Positions 1 to 8,434 of a DNA stretch of 24,692 nt are shown here, one piece after another. Origin of the DNA: Thermoplasmata archaeon (GTDB taxonomy: Archaea; Thermoplasmatota; Thermoplasmata; UBA10834); the NCBI GenBank assembly GCA_025457845.1, contig JALOTO010000014.1, forward strand, positions 1 through 24,692, read 5' to 3'. The notes below the pieces were generated by a model. That model worked only from the letters and a program-made list of their open reading frames with translations. It had not been told where the DNA came from and did not search any database. Both the position numbers and the translations under genes were made by a program. Within the stretch, counting starts at the first letter, position 1. Every line of letters starts with the position of its first letter.

Positions 1-1
1 C

Positions 2-1237
2 GGCCCGGCCATCACCGTGATCGATTCGGCCATATCCATGTTCGACTCCGACATACCGGCCCTGCCCGAGTACTCCTCGGACGGGAGGCCTGCGGGGAAT
101 CTGACCCTCACCGGGTCGTCCACCCTCCTGGCGGTCAACAGCCACATATCGGTGGACTTCGGGCCTGTTCTTGGTTACACGTCTTGGTTTGTTCACAATG
201 TATTGGTGCTTGACGACTTGTCCAAGGCGTATCTGTATGGAACGTCCTTCGATGAATACGTGGGAAACCTGGCCGACAGGTCATCGGCTATCGAGGCGAG
301 TGGCGCCATGGCGTCACCGGCATTGCCATCTGTGAAAGGAGCTGCGGACAACACTGGCGAGAATCTTGCCTACCTAGAGTCCCTCGACTCGATAACCTAT
401 GAGGTATCACCCCAAACTACCATGGAGATTGAGACATGGGACGTAGGCACTATATTGGATTCCATGCCAGTAAGTTCAGCGTCTATACTGGTAACCTATT
501 CAGTCGCGTCCAACTACGTTGGCACCAATGCAGTCCAGTGGGCCGAAGACGGGGGAGTCTATTCGACCACAGGAATAGTGCCCGCAAGCGATGATCTCCC
601 GAATACGGAAGCTATTTTCGAGATTCCACTTGCCTCAGTACCGACAGTTGGAGACGTTAGGACGCTTGATCTTCGCTTCGTGAACAACGGGGCTGCCGGA
701 ACTGGATCAGTTGAGTTCGACCGCGCCTGGATCCTATTCTCGATTGGCGGAAGCGCCTACATCTACAGATGGCTCAACACGACTATCGGAGATGAATATG
801 GCGTCCCGATTCCAGGTGCAACAATCACTGCCACGTTCACTGGTGCAACTGAGTTTGAGGGTCAGGACGCACTGTACTACGTCCCTGGCGGAGTCACTTC
901 CACCCCTCCATCTGAGGTCCTTGACTACCTAGGCGAGACTGCTGACTCTTATGCAACGACGAAGTCGGATGGCCGGGCAGTGATTCCGTTCCTGACCGAT
1001 TTAGTTCTAAATACCTCTGCTTCCGAAGTACTGTTCGTGGGAGCTTACGAAGTAACCGGAAGTGCAACTATAGACTCTCTGCTGTATTCGTCATCCGAGA
1101 CCTTTTCGTTCTCCGCCTACCCAGCCATGACGACTGGCGACCAGAGCGCTGACTTCACCGTCGAGCTCGTCGGCGTCGTAGCTGAGAGCCCCGACCTCGC
1201 CAGATGGCTGGTCGTCACGAGCGGCGAGCTAGTGTGA
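2..1237 (+). CDS. Large secreted surface protein, N-terminal part (cut by window edge, frameshifted at its 3' end)
   Basis: The reading frame is open from the first bases, so the true start lies left of the window; the GTG at 17 is only the first start codon inside it. The visible part is a Ser/Thr/Gly/Val-rich beta protein with no cytoplasmic features, as expected of an exported protein. Around 765-850 it has a segment beginning YIYRWLNTTI, followed by G-x-P-I-P-G-A-T, which recurs as IYRWIHVTVF in the next frame near 1672. This looks like a repeated carboxypeptidase-regulatory-like (transthyretin-like) unit. The frame ends at TGA 1235-1237, while the following sequence continues the same kind of protein in another frame. 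I therefore read this and the next entry as one gene broken by a single-base indel. Base composition from about 170 to 1130 is visibly more AT-rich than the flanks. Function unknown; surface or adhesin-like role inferred. Confidence 0.7.
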   Translation, partial: GPAITVIDSAISMFDSDIPALPEYSSDGRPAGNLTLTGSSTLLAVNSHISVDFGPVLGYTSWFVHNVLVLDDLSKAYLYGTSFDEYVGNLADRSSAIEASGAMASPALPSVKGAADNTGENLAYLESLDSITYEVSPQTTMEIETWDVGTILDSMPVSSASILVTYSVASNYVGTNAVQWAEDGGVYSTTGIVPASDDLPNTEAIFEIPLASVPTVGDVRTLDLRFVNNGAAGTGSVEFDRAWILFSIGGSAYIYRWLNTTIGDEYGVPIPGATITATFTGATEFEGQDALYYVPGGVTSTPPSEVLDYLGETADSYATTKSDGRAVIPFLTDLVLNTSASEVLFVGAYEVTGSATIDSLLYSSSETFSFSAYPAMTTGDQSADFTVELVGVVAESPDLARWLVVTSGELV

Positions 1238-4200
1238 CCTACTACCACGCCGGTGACGTGATCGTCGCTGGTGATGGCACACTCATCTTCAGGGACGCGG
1301 TGTTCCAGCTCGTACAGGACTTCGACAACCAGCGCACGGTATACGTCGATGGAGATGCCACGCTAAGGTTCGAGAACTCGGTCATCGACAGCGGCCTGGC
1401 CATCAGCTTCATTGTACAAGGCGCGGCCACGCTGGAGATCATCGGTTCCGAGATGACCGGAGTCAACATCGTCGCGAAGGAATCCGCCACTGTGATACTC
1501 GACGGATCGACGATGGATGGCACCATCACCACAAGCTGGGACTCGTTGGCGAGCATCGAGGTCTACGACACTGAGCTGACACAGGCGCCAATCCTGTCTG
1601 GCTCATCCGTCGGTCATTTCACCAACACCAGTGTCCCATCGATCACTGTTGAGGATTCCGCGGTCGCACTGATATACAGATGGATCCACGTGACTGTCTT
1701 CGACGGTGCTGGAAACCCGTTGCCATCGGCGACTGCGACAGCCAGGTTCCTCATCAACGGGACCTACTGGTCGTCTGCCACATCAGATTCGGCAGGCGTC
1801 GCCAGGGTCAACTCGCTCGGAACGATAATCACATCGTCCGGGTCCACCTTCGTCGGCAACTACAAGATCAATGTGACCTACGTCTACGACTCGGTCCCGT
1901 ACTATGCGTCTGACGAGGTCGATGTGGGTGTCATGCCGTACACGGAGCCGCTGGGCATGAACGCGACCTACACCTCCCTGACCGTTGAGGATGCACTGCC
2001 CGATCTGTTCATAGACGTCGTCGGTGCAGTCACCACCGACCCGGTATCCCCCAGGAAGGGTGAGGACACAGTCGTCACCGCAACTGTCCAGAACATAGGC
2101 ATCTCGTGGGCTTATGATGTGACGGTGGACTTCTTCGATGACGGGGTCCAATTCGGCCAGGCGATCGTTCCGCTGCTTGCCCCGGGCGAGACAGTAGATG
2201 TGACGGCAACCTGGAGCGCCGACTATCCGCTCTCGCCGAGCCAGCACAACATATCCGTCACGATTGACGCAATGGACAGCGTCCTGGAGCTCAACGATGA
2301 ATTCGCTATCGGATACGTCTTCGTGACCGTCATGAGCCTGCCAGACCTCCAGCTGACATCCACGAACATATACACGGACCCGGCTGCACCTGTGATCGAC
2401 ACACCGTGCGACCTGATGGCGACCGTGTACAACCTGGGCGACACGCCTGCCTATGATGTCACCGTGGAGTTCTACAACGGCTCAGTCTCACCCGCGTCGC
2501 TGATAAACACGACGACCATCGGCCAGATACTGGTCGGCGGCTACGGTGTAGCCTCGGTTGTCTGGACTCCTGAGTCGGTCATGCAGCACACGATATTCGT
2601 AGTGGTCAACTACCCGGCCGAGTTCGAGGAGACCTCCTACACGAACAACAACGCGAGTGCCTCCATAGCGGTCTTCGACCACCCTGACCTGGTAATCCAG
2701 GGGATGAGCTTCTCCACCGGCGACCATGTCGGCGGAGGGATGCCGGTCGAGGTCCTGGCCCAGATAATCAACATTGAGCCGGCGACGGTGGTCGACCCGG
2801 TCGTCTACATGTATGTCGATTCGATGGCCAGCGACCCGTATGCGACCACGATCGTGTATGGCACAGTCACTTCGTCCACGACTTCGCTCATCGTGAGCTT
2901 CATCTACGACGCTCCGATAGTGGATGACGACACCGACGTGGAGATATTCCTCGTGGTCAACCCGGACCATGACCCCGTCGAACAGGACTACACGAACAAC
3001 ATGGTCTCCTCGACGATAACGGTCACCGACATCAGGCCAGACGTGGCCTTGTCCACCGGTGATGTCTACGTCCTCAAGGGTGCCACCGATGTGGTCAACG
3101 GGACCTTCGGCGACCAAGTGACGATATATGTCGAACTCTACAACCTCGGACCCACTGAGACTGGCGACATAACTGTCGAGGTCGGTATCAGCGGCGAGGG
3201 AGTGAACTACACCATATCCCTTGCCCTCACGAACGTGAGTGGCGCGACGGTCGTCAACGGCCACCAGACCGTGATGGTCTCGTGGACCGTCAACATCACG
3301 GAAGGCGGTCAGTACGCAATCTGGGCCATGGCGGACGTCTATGGGAACTGCTCGGAGCAGAGCGAGGTCAACAACTTCGCCTCGGCCGAGTTCGAGGTCC
3401 TCAACCTGGCCGTCGATATACTGGTATCTGTCTCCGACAGCGACCTGAAGGCCGGCGACTCTGTGGCGGTGACCGTTCAGATCACCCAGCAGGGCACTGG
3501 GGCGAACGTGATCGGCCTGCCGGGAGTTAACATCACTCTGCGCAACGAGGACGGCGATGTCGTCGCAGGACTGGCTGACGAGTTCACCACCAACGAGATG
3601 GGCGTCGTAACGGTAACCATCAACGTGCCGACAGGTCTGGAATCTGGCGAATACGTGGTCCGGGTCAGCGTCCTCGGCTACGACCAGGACTCGGCCCCCA
3701 TAACGATCGGAGGGGTGACGGCGAGAGGCATCCCGCTCCTGGTCTGGATCATCGTGATCGGCGCCATAGTCGCGGTCGTCGCGGGCTTCACGATATACAC
3801 CTATGTCTACGGCCTCGGCAAGATGGTCGAGTGCGGTGAGTGCGGTGCGTTCATACCGGCGGCGAGCAAGCGCTGCCCGAAGTGTGGCGTTGAGTTCGAG
3901 GTCGGCACGATGAAGTGCTCCGAGTGCGGGGCATGGGTGCCGGCGGAGTCCACCGAATGCCCGAACTGCGGCGTGAAGTTCGTCGGCGAGGAGCTGGGCG
4001 AGGAGGACTATCTCGAGAAGAAGAAGAAGGAATACGACGAGATGGTCTCCAAGTACCGCGAGCTCGCCAAGTCGGAGCTGGGCAAGAAGTTCAGCGACAA
4101 GAAGTTCGAGGAGTGGTGGAAGGGCCAGCCGACCTACATCACCTTCGACGACTGGCTGGCCAAGGAGGAGGAGAAGGCCAAGGAAGGCCCCGTCCCCTGC

Positions 4201-4500
4201 CCGGTCTGCGGATCGCTGAACCCGAAGGAGGCGACCGTCTGCCACAAGTGCGGGACGGTCTTCACGGGCGACAAGGAGGCCCCTCCGAGGTCACCGCCCC
4301 AGATACCGCCGGTCCAGCCGTCACTGGTGACGGAGGGCGCGCCGCCTGAGAGCGCCCCGTCGGATGTGCCACAGGCTGCTCCCGGAACCGCCCCGAGGAT
4401 GGTCATCAGGAGGCCCATCGACCGCAAGGTCGTGCCGAAGAAGATCATCAAGACGCCCACGAACGGTGAGGGCGGCGAGCAGAACGAGGGCGGCCAGTAG
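1204..4500 (+). CDS. CARDB-repeat surface protein with one membrane helix and three cytoplasmic zinc ribbons (C-terminal part of the preceding gene)
   Basis: Residues are numbered from ATG 1204, which is probably not a real start: no signal peptide follows it although the next 800 residues look extracellular. Residues about 12-155 are short repeated beta strands like a right-handed beta-helix, and 157-260 are a transthyretin-like unit. Four CARDB-like modules begin near L265, L379, H493 and R611, each opening with a P-D-[LV] motif. A further Ig-like domain spans about 736-838. A hydrophobic helix at about 845-868 is followed by zinc ribbons C877/C880/C891/C894, C905/C908/C919/C922 and C999/C1002/C1013/C1016. 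The second and third are separated by a charged helical stretch, and the tail is Pro- and Lys/Arg-rich. Known: CARDB is an adhesion-type beta module. Inferred: a surface protein anchored by its C-terminus that exposes zinc-binding modules to the cytoplasm, perhaps for signalling or assembly. Partner unknown. Confidence 0.8.
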   Translation: MAGRHERRASVTYYHAGDVIVAGDGTLIFRDAVFQLVQDFDNQRTVYVDGDATLRFENSVIDSGLAISFIVQGAATLEIIGSEMTGVNIVAKESATVILDGSTMDGTITTSWDSLASIEVYDTELTQAPILSGSSVGHFTNTSVPSITVEDSAVALIYRWIHVTVFDGAGNPLPSATATARFLINGTYWSSATSDSAGVARVNSLGTIITSSGSTFVGNYKINVTYVYDSVPYYASDEVDVGVMPYTEPLGMNATYTSLTVEDALPDLFIDVVGAVTTDPVSPRKGEDTVVTATVQNIGISWAYDVTVDFFDDGVQFGQAIVPLLAPGETVDVTATWSADYPLSPSQHNISVTIDAMDSVLELNDEFAIGYVFVTVMSLPDLQLTSTNIYTDPAAPVIDTPCDLMATVYNLGDTPAYDVTVEFYNGSVSPASLINTTTIGQILVGGYGVASVVWTPESVMQHTIFVVVNYPAEFEETSYTNNNASASIAVFDHPDLVIQGMSFSTGDHVGGGMPVEVLAQIINIEPATVVDPVVYMYVDSMASDPYATTIVYGTVTSSTTSLIVSFIYDAPIVDDDTDVEIFLVVNPDHDPVEQDYTNNMVSSTITVTDIRPDVALSTGDVYVLKGATDVVNGTFGDQVTIYVELYNLGPTETGDITVEVGISGEGVNYTISLALTNVSGATVVNGHQTVMVSWTVNITEGGQYAIWAMADVYGNCSEQSEVNNFASAEFEVLNLAVDILVSVSDSDLKAGDSVAVTVQITQQGTGANVIGLPGVNITLRNEDGDVVAGLADEFTTNEMGVVTVTINVPTGLESGEYVVRVSVLGYDQDSAPITIGGVTARGIPLLVWIIVIGAIVAVVAGFTIYTYVYGLGKMVECGECGAFIPAASKRCPKCGVEFEVGTMKCSECGAWVPAESTECPNCGVKFVGEELGEEDYLEKKKKEYDEMVSKYRELAKSELGKKFSDKKFEEWWKGQPTYITFDDWLAKEEEKAKEGPVPCPVCGSLNPKEATVCHKCGTVFTGDKEAPPRSPPQIPPVQPSLVTEGAPPESAPSDVPQAAPGTAPRMVIRRPIDRKVVPKKIIKTPTNGEGGEQNEGGQ

Positions 4501-4544
4501 GGTCGACCAGGTCTGCGGGCAACGGGCAAACCCCTTCAAACCAC

Positions 4545-4566
4545 CTGTTTTTCATCCTTTCCTCCC
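4545..4566 (+). terminator. Pyrimidine-rich terminator-like tract after the surface protein gene
   Basis: About 45 bases after the TAG stop the sequence runs through a TTTTT stretch, TCATCCTTT and then a C-rich tract. T-rich tracts of this kind end transcripts in archaea. The rest of 4501-4721 is GC-rich with no convincing gene. Confidence 0.4.
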
Positions 4567-4721
4567 CCCCAGCGGATGCCTTTGTCATGCTTCCGCGAGG
4601 GCGCGGGGACGGCAATGGCCCGGGGCCGCGCCGGCCGCGGAGGGCAGGGCCGGGCGATGCATGGCGACGCCTATCCCGTGAGTGATGAGAACCTGGAAGG
4701 TGATGCGCGACCTGTCGTCCT

Positions 4722-6440
4722 TCAAACCGGTGGCGGGGGCAGGCCCGCGCCCTCTGCCAGCTTCGCCCGGACCTCCTTCATGACCTTCTCGGGGTCCTTG
4801 TAGTAGGCGGAGATGATCGTGGCGACCTTCCTGTGGTTGTCGATGCTGACCTTCTTCATGTACTCGAGGATGTCGACCCTGCGCTTGATCTCCCGCTCCA
4901 TCTCCCTCGGGGTCCAGTTGCGGGCCATCCTCACCTTCTCGTAGACATAGCTGTGGCCGCTGTAGTTGAAGGTGTCATCGGCCGGGTTCCACGTGTAGAC
5001 GGAGTTGGTGATGAGCTCGTTGGTCTCGGGGTCGATGCCGACGATCTCCGTGAGGGACTTGACGCGCCTGGTCATCTTGGTGCCGACCTTGACCTGGGCC
5101 TGCAGGAGGACCATGTTCAGCGCGGTGATGAGGGCCCTGGGCAGGTTGATCGGGTCGTTCTCCATCCTGTGTACCATCGCCTGGACGTCCTCCGCGTGGA
5201 ACGTGGAGTAGCAGGTCTTGCCGGTGGCCATCGCCTGGAAGACGACGTACGCCTCCTTGCCTCTGACCTCACCGACCATCAGGTACTGGGGCCTCTGCCT
5301 CATGGCGGCCGTGAGCAGGTCGAACATGTCTATCTCGCCGCTCGCCCTGCCCGTGATGGCGCTCTTCCCGCCGAACCCCTCCCTGGTAAGCCCAGGGACC
5401 CAGTTCTCGTGCGGGAGGTTCAGCTCCCTGGTGTCCTCTATCGAGACGATCTTCATCTGAGGAGGTATGAACAGCAGGACCGCGTTCAGCGTGGTGGTCT
5501 TCCCGCTCGCGGTGCCGCCGCAGACGAGCATCGACTGGCCGTGCTCTATCCCTATCCAGAGGTAGGCCATCATCTCGGTGCTCATGGTCTTGAACTTGAG
5601 CAGGTCCAGGGGCGTGAAGGGGTTCTCCTTGAACCGCCTTATGGTGAACGAGCTGCCCCTCTTGGTCACGTGCTTCCCGAGGGTCGCCTGCAACCTCGAG
5701 CCGTCGGGGATCGTCGCGTCGAGCAGCGGGCTGGCGACGGATATGTGCTTGCCGCACTTCTGGGCGAGCCAGACGACGAACCCGTCCAGCTCCACCTCGG
5801 ACGTGAACCTCAGGTTGGACCTTATCGAACCATACTTCCTGTGATATATGTAGAGGGGGACGTCGACTCCGTCGCACGAGCAGTCCTCGACGTTCGGGTC
5901 GGTCATCATGGCGTCGATGTAGCTGTACCCGACGAAGTCCCTCAGGAGGTAGTACATCACCCGCTCCTTGGAGATCGGGTTGAGCGTTATGGCCAGCTCG
6001 GACATGAGGTTCTCTATGATCCGCCTGAGGTACTTCTCCTTGTCAGCGGCGAGCTCCTCGGTCATGTGCTCGACGCGCGCGATCAGGGTCTCCTTGAGCA
6101 GGGCGAGCACGTCCTTCTCGTCGTCGCTGAGCTTCGGCTCGATGACCTCATACAGGTACTCGTTGGCCTTGTTGTCGTACTTGATCCTGACATAGGAGTA
6201 GTTCTTCTTCACGGGGAGGATCTCGACCTCGTCGACGTTCTCCTCCATGAGCTTCGGGATCTCGGTGATCTGGGTGGGATCGAGCCTGGCCGTGGTCGAG
6301 GAGACCAGGATCCTGGTCGGCCTCGGCCTCAGCTTCATGAGGAGCCCGAAGTAGGCGGCCATGAACCCGGGGCCCTTGCCCTTCGGCTCGTCGTCCTTCT
6401 CCGTCACCGCCTCGGCCTTCTCGTGGACTGTCTCGGTCAT
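4722..6440 (-). CDS. Type II/IV secretion-system ATPase B (GspE/TadA/ArlI family)
   Basis: This is the AAA-type motor that would power pilin or filament subunit movement at the inner face of the membrane; 572 residues from the chosen start. Residues about 1-200 are the family's charged N-terminal domain. The ATPase core carries Walker A GGTASGKTT (K314), the Asp box IEDTRELNLPHENW, Walker B MVGEVRG (E391) and the His box STFHAED (H415). All signature residues are intact, so it should be active. The ATG at 6440 lies 4 bases after the stop of the upstream platform gene; a TTG at 6452 would add four residues and is less likely. It is clearly paralogous to the ATPase at 8427-10199, sharing for example RDFVGY and CDGV-x-[VI]-PL. 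It is last in the operon. Assignment to the superfamily is firm; which filament it serves is not known. Confidence 0.93.
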   Translation of the reverse strand: MTETVHEKAEAVTEKDDEPKGKGPGFMAAYFGLLMKLRPRPTRILVSSTTARLDPTQITEIPKLMEENVDEVEILPVKKNYSYVRIKYDNKANEYLYEVIEPKLSDDEKDVLALLKETLIARVEHMTEELAADKEKYLRRIIENLMSELAITLNPISKERVMYYLLRDFVGYSYIDAMMTDPNVEDCSCDGVDVPLYIYHRKYGSIRSNLRFTSEVELDGFVVWLAQKCGKHISVASPLLDATIPDGSRLQATLGKHVTKRGSSFTIRRFKENPFTPLDLLKFKTMSTEMMAYLWIGIEHGQSMLVCGGTASGKTTTLNAVLLFIPPQMKIVSIEDTRELNLPHENWVPGLTREGFGGKSAITGRASGEIDMFDLLTAAMRQRPQYLMVGEVRGKEAYVVFQAMATGKTCYSTFHAEDVQAMVHRMENDPINLPRALITALNMVLLQAQVKVGTKMTRRVKSLTEIVGIDPETNELITNSVYTWNPADDTFNYSGHSYVYEKVRMARNWTPREMEREIKRRVDILEYMKKVSIDNHRKVATIISAYYKDPEKVMKEVRAKLAEGAGLPPPPV

Positions 6441-6444
6441 GGGA

Positions 6445-7383
6445 TCACGCAAACAACAACCTGAGCATTACGAACCCGGCCAGCAGCATGATGAAGCTGT
6501 GCCTCATCCCTATCGGGATGCTCCCCTTCTGGATGACGCCCGCGAGGATTCCGTCGCCTATCGCGTGCACCACCACGGAGAGCAGGAACACGAACGACAC
6601 ATCAGCGATCACCGACACCTGGATGTTCACACCTGGTATCTCGGCTAGCCCCTGCTCCGCCGCCGCCTCGCTGACCGTGCGCCCAGCCTCCTCCATCTTG
6701 GGGAGGAACTGTATCTGGAGGATCAGGATGGTGGCGATGAACACGAAGAACGAGATGTAGACGACCATGACGTAGGTGGACATCGTGACGTTCCTCTCCT
6801 CCTGCGTCAGGATGGATTCCTTGGCGTCGTGGGACACCATGCTGAGGACGTCGGCCACGTTGCCGCCCGCGTCGTTCGCCTTCCTGATGATCGAGGACAT
6901 CCTGGTCACCAGCGGGGTCTTGACCCTCTCCGCGAAGAGCCTTATGGCCTCTGAGGCGGGGACGCCCCACTCGATCTGGGCGGCCATCTTCTTGATCTCA
7001 GGGGTGAGCCGGCCGTACCTGCCGGTCGAGGCCACGACTATGGCGTCGGCCAGGGTCATGCCGAACCTGCCTGCCTCCGCGACATCCCTGAGGAAGTCGG
7101 GAAGCCTCGTCTCTATCTCGCCGGTGTGCCTCTCCTTGGCGCTCATGTAGAACCCGAGCGGTCCGAGGAAGGCCAGCATCGCGAATATCACCCAGTCCAC
7201 TGGTTCGAGCGGGAGAGGCAGGCTGCCGAGGTTGTCGAGGAATGCGAGGAAGATGCACAGGGCGGCGATGCCTGCCGAGGCGCCAAGCAGGGTCTTGGTG
7301 AGGTCGGCCGCTTCGGTGGCCAGTATCCTCTTGAGGGCCTTGTCCCTCTCCTTCTGGGTCATGGCCTTGCTTGACTCCTCCAT
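6445..7383 (-). CDS. Type II secretion F-family membrane platform protein B (TadC/ArlJ-like)
   Basis: This is the polytopic membrane platform that couples the ATPase to pilin assembly; 312 residues. Predicted membrane segments lie at about 32-50, 62-80, 203-225, 258-280 and 293-311. The cytoplasmic GspF-like helical domain at about 93-200 includes the LPDFLRDVAEAGRFGMTLADAI stretch (positions 94-115) typical of archaeal members. Its ATG overlaps the stop of the upstream platform gene in a TGATG, so the two are probably translationally coupled. The downstream ATPase starts 4 bases after its stop. It pairs with platform protein A in the manner of TadB/TadC in Tad-type systems. Family assignment is confident from topology and motif; substrate unknown. 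Confidence 0.9.
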   Translation of the reverse strand: MEESSKAMTQKERDKALKRILATEAADLTKTLLGASAGIAALCIFLAFLDNLGSLPLPLEPVDWVIFAMLAFLGPLGFYMSAKERHTGEIETRLPDFLRDVAEAGRFGMTLADAIVVASTGRYGRLTPEIKKMAAQIEWGVPASEAIRLFAERVKTPLVTRMSSIIRKANDAGGNVADVLSMVSHDAKESILTQEERNVTMSTYVMVVYISFFVFIATILILQIQFLPKMEEAGRTVSEAAAEQGLAEIPGVNIQVSVIADVSFVFLLSVVVHAIGDGILAGVIQKGSIPIGMRHSFIMLLAGFVMLRLLFA

Positions 7384-8168
7384 CAGATCGCACTCTCCTT
7401 GGACATGTTCCAGATGACGAAGACGAAGCCGAACTGCGAGATGGGGATCATGCCCAGGACCACCATGTAGAGCAGGAGGACCATGGAGTCAGGGTCCCCG
7501 CCGCCGACGATCGCCATGATGGCCATTATGAGCACGAGGAACAGGGGGAACGCGACCACGACTGTGACGAACGACTCGGCCAGCATCCCGAGGGTCTCCA
7601 TCTGCGCCTTGAGGGCCAGCTTGTTCTCCTTCTGGTACTCCTCGGCCTTGAGCAGGAAGTACGGCTTGAGCTGCCCTCCCGAGGTCGAGGTCGTGATGAC
7701 GCCCTGCAGGAAGTCCTGGAACTTGGCCGAGGGCGATCTCTTCGCGGCCTTCTTGATGGCGGTGAGTATGTCGGAACCCAGGAGTTCCGTGTCCCTGGTG
7801 ATCCAGGCAGCCTCCGCGGCTATCTCGCCATAGATGCGCTGCCTCGAGAGTTCCTTGAATATGACATCGATGTTGACATCCGCCGACGCCATGGCCGATA
7901 TGAAGCTCATGGCTGCCGCGATGCGGCGGTCTATGTCCTTGCCACGTGACTTCGCCTTGGACGAGGGCGAGCCCAGCAGGATGAAGTACCCCATGAGGGG
8001 CAGCATGAATATCGCCGCGGCGGCTATGAGGACCCTCAGGACCATCCCGACGCCGAGGAACCCGAACAGGACCAGGCCCACGCCTACACCGATGCCCACG
8101 CCGATCACGGCCGCGATGATGGTGCTCATGAGGACGTACGCGTAGTACTCCTCGGGCCTGATCTTCAT
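7383..8168 (-). CDS. Type II secretion F-family platform protein A, C-terminal fragment of a split gene
   Basis: This 261-residue frame has membrane segments at about 12-34, 40-65, 199-221 and 228-254. A cytoplasmic F-domain lies between, with the family-typical pattern at about 80-200 (for example MSFISAMASADVNI). It lacks the soluble N-terminal part expected of the family, which is found in the adjoining frame at 8165-8434. Removing one copy of the 20-bp tandem repeat at 8168-8207 joins the two frames exactly: the junction then reads ESLLKAHMKIRPEEYY, giving one protein of about 343 residues. As sequenced, its ATG overlaps the stop of the N-terminal fragment in an ATGA, so coupled re-initiation could still yield this polypeptide. 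It could be a functional split, a switchable state, a mutation, or an assembly error. Confidence 0.85.
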   Translation of the reverse strand: MKIRPEEYYAYVLMSTIIAAVIGVGIGVGVGLVLFGFLGVGMVLRVLIAAAAIFMLPLMGYFILLGSPSSKAKSRGKDIDRRIAAAMSFISAMASADVNIDVIFKELSRQRIYGEIAAEAAWITRDTELLGSDILTAIKKAAKRSPSAKFQDFLQGVITTSTSGGQLKPYFLLKAEEYQKENKLALKAQMETLGMLAESFVTVVVAFPLFLVLIMAIMAIVGGGDPDSMVLLLYMVVLGMIPISQFGFVFVIWNMSKESAI

Positions 8169-8434
8169 GTGCGCTTTGAGCAGGGACTGTGCGCTTTGAG
8201 CAGGGACTCGTCGAGCTGCTGGTTGTTCGACGCCTTCTCGGTGGCGTACCTTCCCATTATCCTCCAGCAGAAGTCCTGGTACGGGGAGAGCTTGATGTAG
8301 TCGGGGATGGCGCCCTTGGGCATCTTCACCGTGTGCGGGCCGAGCGCCTCACCGGCCTGCGAGACCTTGGTCTTGAGGTACTGGGCCTGCTTGGCCGAGT
8401 CCACGCGCTTGAACAGGTCGGAGACCTCAGGCAT
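8165..8434 (-). CDS. Platform protein A, N-terminal fragment ending in a frameshifted tail
   Basis: This is an 89-residue soluble, charged piece. The ATG at 8434 is chosen because GGAGGT sits 7 bases upstream; it overlaps the end of ATPase A by 8 bases. A GTG at 8443 is less likely. The protein reads normally to DESLLKAH; then the second copy of the 20-bp repeat shifts the frame and adds the non-native tail SPCSKRT before TGA. In the single-copy form the same frame runs on into the membrane part encoded by 7383-8168. On its own it has no membrane segment, so it would not be expected to act as a platform. N-terminal cytoplasmic regions like this contact the ATPase in GspF-family proteins (family knowledge). 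Confidence 0.75.
   Translation of the reverse strand: MPEVSDLFKRVDSAKQAQYLKTKVSQAGEALGPHTVKMPKGAIPDYIKLSPYQDFCWRIMGRYATEKASNNQQLDESLLKAHSPCSKRT
8168..8207. repeat. Perfect 20-bp tandem duplication inside the platform protein A gene
   Basis: The unit TGTGCGCTTTGAGCAGGGAC occurs at 8168-8187 and again, identically and adjacently, at 8188-8207 (plus strand); the following T also matches. Twenty bases is not a multiple of three, so it shifts the coding frame. Deleting either copy restores a single open frame through 7383-8434. Confidence 0.97.

Noticed and set aside
2488..4245. Minus-strand open frame of about 585 codons inside the surface protein gene
   Set aside because: Antisense shadow caused by high GC; low-complexity Arg/Asp/Val composition, while the plus strand gives CARDB modules and zinc ribbons.
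4501..4721. Possible small RNA or repeat in the gap between convergent genes
   Set aside because: The gap is GC-rich with only weak self-complementarity; nothing beyond the pyrimidine tract could be supported.
4576..4803. Short plus-strand frames in the gap after the surface protein gene
   Set aside because: Arg/Gly/Ala-rich translations that run into the antisense of the ATPase gene, with no ribosome-binding site.
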